64,000 nucleotides of DNA, taken from contig CM074188.1 of NCBI GenBank assembly GCA_037179385.1, positions 18,059,318 to 18,123,317 of the forward strand. The letters run 5' to 3'. Below, one piece after another: positions 57,732 to 64,000 of this stretch. Under the pieces are notes generated by a model that was not told the origin of the DNA, made no database searches, and was given only the letters and a program-made list of their open reading frames with translations. Every line of letters begins with the position of its first letter. The first letter of the stretch is position 1. A program made the position numbers and the translations under genes. Source of the DNA: Holothuria scabra (lineage: Eukaryota; Echinodermata; Holothuroidea; Aspidochirotida; Holothuriidae).

Positions 57732-57748
57732 TCCCGGATAGGCCCCCA
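57732..57748 (-). other. Primer-binding site, tRNA-Pro type
   Basis: The minus strand reads TGGGGGCCTATCCGGGA, four bases inside the 5' LTR. The well-known tRNA-Pro site is TGGGGGCTCGTCCGGGA, so 14 of 17 bases agree, with the three changes together in the middle. Confidence 0.65.
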
Positions 57749-57752
57749 ATTC

Positions 57753-58420
57753 TGTTACGGCTTGGTCGCAATTCAAACCAATAACAGCGAAAGACCACAG
57801 AAGAGCGAGATTAAAATCAACTACTTAATTATTATTCACCTCTTACTTCCTTAAATTTACAACAATTAATCTTAAATCTACTTACAATCTTTTACAGCTT
57901 AAGGTGTCACTCTTTGTCCAAGGGGTAGTCTTGTTAGCGTCGATTGTACAGCAGCACAGCGTAGGACTCGGTTCCGCGAAGGCAGGATGAAGACTATAGA
58001 CTTAGTAAATGGCGACACAATTACAGCGTTAAGCAGCGAGGCAGGCGTCTGGTCTCTGTATTATCTGTGTATCTTCTGTTCTCTTCCCCTTGTCACACTG
58101 CTTGCATGACCTTTTATATGACTGGTAGTTCTTCCAGAAAAGTCTGGAACTCACTCTTATGGAAACGTCTCGTTTGATCTCGTACAAAACGAACAGCGAA
58201 CGTTCTGGGCTCGGTAACCCATAACCACAAGTTGGCTATTATTAGGCCAGTACATCATACAGTAGTTCCCAGTAGGTGATCGTACATTCTCGTAACTGTG
58301 CGAATGTTCTCTGGGGTTACCCGTTGAATATGCTCGAGAGACAACACCGATGCTAGCACTTTCTAGAACTTTTCACTCGCTCGTCCGAGGATTCAATCTG
58401 GTTGATGTCGTCTCGTAACA
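57753..58420 (-). repeat. 5' LTR of the Gmr1-like element, 668 bp
   Basis: It is the same length and apparently the same sequence as 52472-53139. It should hold the promoter: TATA at 58112-58118, and upstream of it four GAA/TTC inverted modules at 58132-58139, 58198-58205, 58302-58309 and 58361-58368. Confidence 0.9.
58132..58368 (-). promoter_or_regulatory. Cluster of heat-shock-element-like modules in U3
   Basis: TTCcaGAA, GAAcgTTC, GAAtgTTC and TTCtaGAA stand in about 240 bases, all upstream of the TATA box in the reading direction of the element. Such inverted nGAAn units bind heat-shock factor in other systems. Functional sites normally have three or more contiguous units, which is not clearly met here. 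TTCCAGA and TCTGGAA also form a palindrome at 58132-58149. Confidence 0.4.
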
Positions 58421-58878
58421 CAGGATACTGACTGTAGGTTACTGGATGATAAGAGCGTATTTCCGTTAGTATTGCATGATTCAGAATATTTAAACGTCAT
58501 CATATATTCGGAATAAAGACCCCTATTTTTGTTCGAAATAACGACACTTCGGAAATACGAACCTTATTCTCAGTTCGAAAAAGCGACACTTCGGAATTAC
58601 GACCCTTATTCTCATTCGGAATAACGTCCCTTCGACATAACAACCCTTCAGAATAACGACCCTTCGGAAAAAGGATCAGACCCCGGTGCCGCCACTGATG
58701 TTGGTTTTTCAATCTAGACATTTTGAGTGGCAGGGTAACTTCCTTTATTATAGGATTTGGCATGAATTCATCTGAGTCTAACATAGTAAGGTTTTTTATT
58801 TAACTTCTGATGATGGTCATTGCATCGGAAGGATTCCGTGTTGCAAAAACTTTTCTCTTTCCATATCTACCTTTACAG

Positions 58879-59021
58879 GAGCTATCGTGGATTTTTTTGG
58901 TCCAACAACGTACGTTTTCGCCTTCAACGCATTGCTGTGTTTCGTAGTGTTGCCTCTGGGGTTTGTGTGGGTATACCAACAAAATCGGCCAGTTCAAAAC
59001 TGTACTCTTGACCCAAGCTGA
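58879..59021 (+). CDS. Monocarboxylate-transporter-like protein, terminal exon
   Basis: After the acceptor CTTTACAG the frame joins LISG of the previous exon and reads AIVDFFGPTTYVFAFNALLC and FVVLPLGFVWVYQQNRP, then a short tail ending NCTLDPS and a TGA stop. This is helix 12 and a brief cytoplasmic tail of the carrier. MCT relatives have G-x-hydrophobic-D-x-T/F-G...Y at this point. The exon lies 458 bp beyond the retrotransposon, so the insertion left splice sites and coding frame intact. The four seen exons give about 444 residues, a normal length for the family. Confidence 0.8.
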
Positions 59022-59231
59022 ATGAAGCAAAGACGGAGCAAGATTCGAGAGGCAGCTCTCTGCTCGTGGTCCACGTCACTATGCTCATTGGCATTACAAC
59101 TGAGTTTGTTTTGTTACTATGTATACAGGGCAGGAAGTTGCCAGCGAACAATTCTCTGGTATGGGTGACTCTGTCAAAGCCCTAAATACTCACATTTTGA
59201 TTTGTAAGGTACCACGTTCCTGTCTCGAGAA

Positions 59232-61691
59232 CAGGGGTGGCGCCAGGATTTGCCCGACAGGGGGGGGGGGGGGCAGGCTCCTCGACAGGGGGCCAGTACT
59301 TTAAGGTCCCGACAAAGGCGATGAGTTAGTTCCTGTAGGACGTGATTTGGCAGAATTTGAAGCGAGCGTAGTGCGCCGAAATTTTTTACTTCCTTTTTAA
59401 CAAATACTAAAAAGTCTGGAGTTTATTTTGAAGAAAAATGAAAAAATTGTTTAAACCATTCTGACTTTTGTAAGGACCATTAGATATTTCGGGTGCTTAT
59501 TGAAGAATCTATCCTTCATATGGGCAAATCAAAAAACGTTTTGTACGTGACAGCTTAAATTCTGTTGGGTGTATGCATGTAACCGTTCTAGGTTAACAGG
59601 TTAACGTACTAAGGTTTCAAGGGGAAGCTAAAAGTTTTTTATTTAACGGAGATTTGAAAATTACGACCTTATTTTATTGCAGAAATTTTTGGAGTTAATA
59701 AAAGTAAATTTGTTTTTGGCAAGGTTGAAATGAAAAATTTGGGTTCTTTTTTAAGTGACATGCCTTTAAAGAGCAAAATTAGGTGGAATGTCGGGGTAAT
59801 TTTAATTGAAGCGTTGGCTTTGATTATTTGTTGTACGGAGTATCCATCGAATTTGGAAAAAATTGCCACTTTTAACAATCTGAAGCTTATATTGGGGAGG
59901 AATCATAACATTATGACGGAATTGGGGGCTTTTAATGGAAGAATCTGACCTTCATATAAGAAAAATCAAGTAGAGGGTGATGTGTAGTTTTGTTGGGGTT
60001 ACTGAATATCATCAGGCAGATTAAGACCCTCGGACCATATTGGAAATTTTCCCGAGGAAAAAGTTTGGCTTCCCACATATTTGAAGTTTTATATTTTATA
60101 TATTGAAATAGACGTACAAAGTGAGCGTTTCAGTTTAAGAGGGGCAGAATTTTTTCCCGAAAAATGTAATCCTGCCTGAAAAAGCACATGGATGTTTTTG
60201 AAAAATTGAGAACCCCCAGACAGCAGGAAAAGGCATTTCCCGGGCTGGTAACTAGAAACAAAGTAGTCATTAATTTGAGCTTTCTTTCGCAATAAAAATT
60301 CCACTTATACGGTAACACTGCCCTAAAACGAAGAATAATATGCAAACATGCATTGTTCTGTTAAGAATGTTCAGCCAAAATACTAAACGGAGCGCCATCA
60401 TTAATTGGCGCGGAACGTACAGAAAATTGTTAAAAAACATCTTATCTCTCAGACAGCCGGAAATGGCATTTTCCAGACTCCTAACTAGAAATGAAGCCAT
60501 CGTTATTTTGAGCTTTCCTTTGAAATGAATGTTTGACCGCAATAGGGAAAAGCCCAACTTGCTATAAGTGTTTTGAAAATTATCAGACACAAGCTACTGC
60601 TAGCTACAATTAGATGTAATGGCCTTGTCCCTTTTTGCTGGAAAACTATGCAACGGAATTGAAAACATAAGAATGTGTTTGACTCTACTAGGAATCTTCA
60701 TTGTGCAAAATCCACTAAATAAATGACTTTTCTACGTGACTGCCCGAACTCCAGACTATAAATGATTTTACCTCCACCGTATTTGGAAATATGACACGTT
60801 ACAAGGTGGCTTCAAATGAATTTTTAAGTCAGACTTATGGGGAGACATTTTTACACGACTGTTTGTCATTAGATTTAGATCAATACGGCCTGGCCGATTT
60901 TCATCACCTTTGCTTGAATTCGGCAGTCGGGGCAGGCCAGATGGCCGACCATCGGACACTGCATGCACATTAACAACTACTCACCCATTTGTACGGAAAA
61001 TTCGGAATTGTGAGTTTCCTAGAAGAAAATGGTGTCCAAGTAAACAAAATCAAGAAGATCGTCCAGGTGACCGAAGTTATCAGGCCCACATCTTTCATCG
61101 GCCTGTAGATGAAGGCTCCCCGACGAAATTTTATTTTCTCAACAACAGGAGAGGACAGTCTTCCCCGACAGGGGCATGTCATTTCGGGCACAGATTTAAC
61201 ATGGGATGAGGGATAGTAGAGCTAGTTAGAAGTAATTAAAACAGATTCAGATATGCATTAAAATAGCGTTACATAAGAAGAACAGGAGACAGTTCATAAT
61301 CATACATCGAGTAACTCCAGTCCTCTACGTTTTTCACAGTTTTTAGGCCTCCCTCCAAAAATGCCGTCCTTCCCCGACGGGAGATGAGATAGGACAAGGA
61401 ACATGGATGATATAGGACAAGGTGTATGGAATGAGGTATAACAGAGCTAAGAGGCGATTGAAAATTAATTCCAATATGCATTACAAAACAAAAAATATGT
61501 TCAAAATCACCCACCCAGTAACTTCAGTCCTTGTAGGTTTTGTTTTTATTTTATTTTTTTATTTTAAGCCTCCCCGACGAAATCACCGACCTTCCCCGAC
61601 GTGGGGGGGGGGGTGTTCGACGACGGGGGGAGGGGGTGCGGGGACCATGCCCGACGGGGGGCATGGCCCCGTCCCCCCGTCGCCACCCCTG
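59232..61691. mobile_element. hAT-like transposon, 2460 bp, just after the transporter gene
   Basis: The inverted tips are CAGGGGTGGCG. The flanks are CTCGAGAA (59224-59231) and ATCGAGAA (61692-61699), an 8 bp duplication with one change. Long G/C runs stand near both tips. The interior has no recognisable transposase. It begins 210 bp after the transporter stop codon and may lie in or next to its 3' UTR. Confidence 0.75.
61131..61610. repeat. Internal duplication in the hAT-like element, about 230 bp
   Basis: Two successive blocks share CAGAGCTA-type text, GATATGCATTA or AATATGCATTA, the CCCAGTAACTTCAGTCCT or AGTAACTCCAGTCCT stretch, and CCTTCCCCGACG. Confidence 0.6.
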
Positions 61692-61699
61692 ATCGAGAA

Positions 61700-63265
61700 A
61701 CGCACGATACATCATGCCTGGTGTCATGTCTCAAGGTTAGATTTGGTTAAGGAGATGAGTTAAAGTTAGTGTTGGATATTTCAGAAATTTATTATTTCAC
61801 ATGACATATTCTGAGTATCCTAGCAAAGTCTGCTAGTTAACTGTTTTCGTCTGAAGGTTTTTAAAGGCAAGTCCAACACCAAGTGGGAGCAGGGAGTTGC
61901 AACTCTCTGCATGGTGAGAAGAAAGTCTGAGTGCTCGGAGGAGAAACCACGTTCTTGAAGCGGGACTTTAAGCTTTGCATATGATTTGTGAAACACATTG
62001 GTGGAAAGCATAATTGACCTCGGCCACTGGACGGCAACATTTAATCTTATATGACGGTATTCTATTTATCTTACCAAAAGAGTAACAACCATGAGCCATT
62101 TACAAGCACAGGGTTGTAGACAGAGAAAATAATACTTGAGGCTGAGAAGGCATAGAGATATTTTATATGTGTCAACATTGTTCAAAATGCATGGATAGCA
62201 AAGACAGATAACATGACATCTGGCGGCAACTCCAAGGTAGTTAACACGGTAGTTTAGACAAAAGTAATTAACAATTGGTCAATATGGCTTCTGACACTTG
62301 TGGTAACTATTCAATGCATTATTTTTTATACATTCCAGAATCAAAATGCATTTAGTAAGGTAAATTACAATTTCAGTAACCTTTGTTCAAGGGTTCGAAA
62401 GCTAAAAAGTTTAATATGGTCACTACCGAACCTGTTAAATGGGGTCAGGGCGGAATTTGATGTCTTAAGTGGGATGGCAAATTCAGGGTGGCATGCCAAG
62501 CGGCACCGAGCACTTCGAGAAAGTTCGAAACAACTCCTTGAATGCATGGGGTTCCGGCAGTCAGAGACAATTGTTGAGGGTTAAGGTGAGCAACGGCCAC
62601 CGTATTTGTAGGAAGAATTACAGACATTAAGATAAAATATTTAGTGTCGTAAGACTCACATGATGTGCTTTAAACAGATCACAAAATAAATATTTACATT
62701 ACTTAAATGACAACCTGAAACAGGCCATTTTTATGAATTGGATTTGGGCTCTTGGTAGTTGCAGAAATAATGACAGAGGCGTTTTCAGACAGGGGGTTCT
62801 TGTTTCCCAGAACCCCTCTTCCCTGGAGAAAATAACCATAATTGAACGATCCAGAACATATTAAGCAATGTTATTCTGGTTAACTAAGTGGCACTGTACA
62901 TTATAATTTTTTGTTGTCTTCAAAATCGAGTTGTTTGCACTTTAGGCCGACTGATTTGTCACAAGCTGTTAGTGGAAGCTGGACATGCAGTAATGATGTA
63001 CGAATATTGTCATTCCTGCAAAAGAGGTCCATCTTGGAGGGACGTTCCCCTTCCCTCTAAAAACACTTTGAACAAATTGACCAATGACTGGGCCAACTAT
63101 ATATGCACTGGACCAAATTTTTATCAAAATTTCATCCCGAAACAGAGATGGGGCGCTGTGGGCAATCTTTTTGATAAATTTTCATTTTTCTACATTTAGA
63201 TAATATTGACTTAACACTGGTCTAAATAAAATTTGGGTAACTTGAAGTAAGGTTGTATCGACCAA
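61700..63265. other. Non-coding stretch
   Basis: No gene recognised. The small plus frames at 62300-62584 and 62888-63199 have no familiar motif. Confidence 0.5.
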
Positions 63266-63515
63266 AAATGTATTGAAATTACTACAAAGTGCGGAACCGG
63301 CGGACATTTTGTTGAAAAAGGGGGGGGGGGGGGTTGATTAGTATGGAAAAAACAGTTGATAAATAAGGGTCTCTGAAAGAAACATGCACTACTGTCTGAA
63401 AGGTTACCTGACCTTTCAATGGCGCAAACTGGAACGTACAGCAAATTTGAAAAAAAATCAACAGCTCAGACAGCGAGAATGGCATGTTTTAGGTGTTTTG
63501 AGCGATTTTTTTTTG
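63266..63515 (+). repeat. Fragment of the hAT-like family of 59232-61691
   Basis: GGAACGTACAGCAAATTTGA, CAGCTCAGACAGCGAGAATG and GGCATG match 60413-60475. A G-run of 14 lies at 63320-63333. Ends not found. Confidence 0.5.
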
Positions 63516-63540
63516 CAGAAAATGAAAATTGCTGACTTTT

Positions 63541-64000
63541 CTTGTCCTTGGTAGTCATACTCTAACTATACAGAAGACACATCTTCAAAGAGGAGTTAGG
63601 CAAGGCTGTCCTCTGAGCCCGTTCCTATTCATTCTTTGTGTAGAAGTACTTTCCTTGAAAGTTAACCAGTCAAGCCGTATTAAAGGTATCTCTATTAATG
63701 GTGTTGAGACGCGTGTTATTCAGTATGCGGATGACACTTCATTCATACTTGATGGTAGTCAAGAAACTTTAAAGGTGTTGCTTTCTGTTCTTGATATTTT
63801 TAATCAAGCATCTGGGCTGAAGATTAATTTTTCAGAGTCTCATTTGTTTCCTTTGGGTCCTTTTGTTAACGAAAAGCCACTCTTTCTCACCGATTTGAAC
63901 ATTGAGGTCACCTTGGGTCCTGTCAATATGTTAGGTATTGCATTTACTCATAATGGAGATGACTTATTTCGCCTCAATTACCAGCCGAAGCTCTCTCGGC
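63541..64000 (+). pseudogene. LINE reverse transcriptase fragment, 5'-truncated, runs off the right edge
   Basis: A plus-strand frame reads RGVRQGCPLSPFLFILCVEV (RT motif 4), then RIKGISING, the catalytic IQYADDTSFILDG (motif 5) and ASGLKINFSES (motif 6). This is the palm of a non-LTR retrotransposon RT, closest in style to L1/Tx1 groups. The text before about 63541 is unrelated, so the copy lacks its front part: endonuclease, ORF1 and RT motifs 0-3. The frame is open to the window end. Naming the clade would need a tree. Confidence 0.8.

Larger units (their letters stand above)
52472..58420 (-). mobile_element. Gmr1-like Ty3/Gypsy LTR retrotransposon lacking reverse transcriptase
   Basis: The element is complete at both ends. 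It has 668 bp LTRs that appear identical (TGTTACG...CGTAACA), CAGG directly outside each end (52468-52471 and 58421-58424), a tRNA-Pro-like primer site, a purine tract and one long open frame. The domain order Gag-protease-integrase-RNase H, with integrase before the RT region, is that of the Gmr1 group. The reverse transcriptase itself is gone. It would need RT from a relative, so it is best seen as a recently moved non-autonomous derivative. Confidence 0.9.
51989..58878 (+). other. Last intron of the transporter gene, enlarged by a retrotransposon
   Basis: The intron runs from GTGAGT to TTTACAG, 6890 bp, of which 5949 bp are the antisense Ty3/Gypsy element. Without it the intron would be about 0.94 kb. 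Confidence 0.8.

Noticed and set aside
60910..61209. 99-codon frame inside the hAT-like element as a transposase remnant
   Set aside because: No hAT dimerisation or catalytic motif is visible.

Overview
The window looks like invertebrate deuterostome DNA, most likely from an echinoderm. This is an inference. It rests on an interrupted gene structure with GT-AG introns, a chondroitin synthase exon very close to vertebrate CHSY1/3, a Gmr1-type Ty3/Gypsy element (a clade described from deuterostomes), BEL/Pao, hAT and LINE remains, and a strong bias towards palindromic words such as TAGGCCTA, TAACGTTA and TACAGTA. Only two host genes can be supported. Most of the rest is transposable elements and anonymous non-coding DNA.

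Layout. 1 to about 6140 (minus strand) is a decayed BEL/Pao retrotransposon: three frameshifts, and an integrase missing the block with its first catalytic Asp. 6.2-31.7 kb has no recognisable exon. It is full of short TTAA-flanked MITEs, two hAT-like elements, SINEs and a 2.2 kb terminal-inverted-repeat element carrying a recurring 14-mer. Much of it may be intron 1 of the chondroitin synthase gene, whose first coding exon is at 31715-32488 (minus). 34.05-37.93 kb is a 3.9 kb foldback structure with about 440 bp arms, each containing a roughly 100 bp palindrome. 37.9-46.3 kb holds more MITEs and SINEs.

A monocarboxylate-transporter-like (SLC16/MFS) gene lies on the plus strand, with exons at 46373-46561, 49455-49598, 51131-51988 and 58879-59021. 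Its splice phases are consistent and it ends in a TGA stop. Its last intron is swollen by a very young, antisense, complete-ended Ty3/Gypsy element (52472-58420). The two 668 bp LTRs read identical, a 4 bp target duplication is visible, and PBS and PPT are present. Its single 1412-codon ORF has the unusual order Gag-protease-integrase-RNase H. This is the Gmr1-type order in which integrase precedes reverse transcriptase, but the reverse transcriptase has been cleanly deleted in frame. The U3 region carries four GAA/TTC inverted modules resembling heat-shock elements upstream of a TATA box.

A 2.46 kb hAT-like element sits 210 bp after the transporter stop codon. The window ends inside a 5'-truncated LINE reverse transcriptase fragment (plus strand). 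No prokaryotic-type system, CRISPR array, rRNA or functional tRNA gene was seen. The most interesting object is the RT-less Gmr1-like element with its putative stress-responsive LTR.
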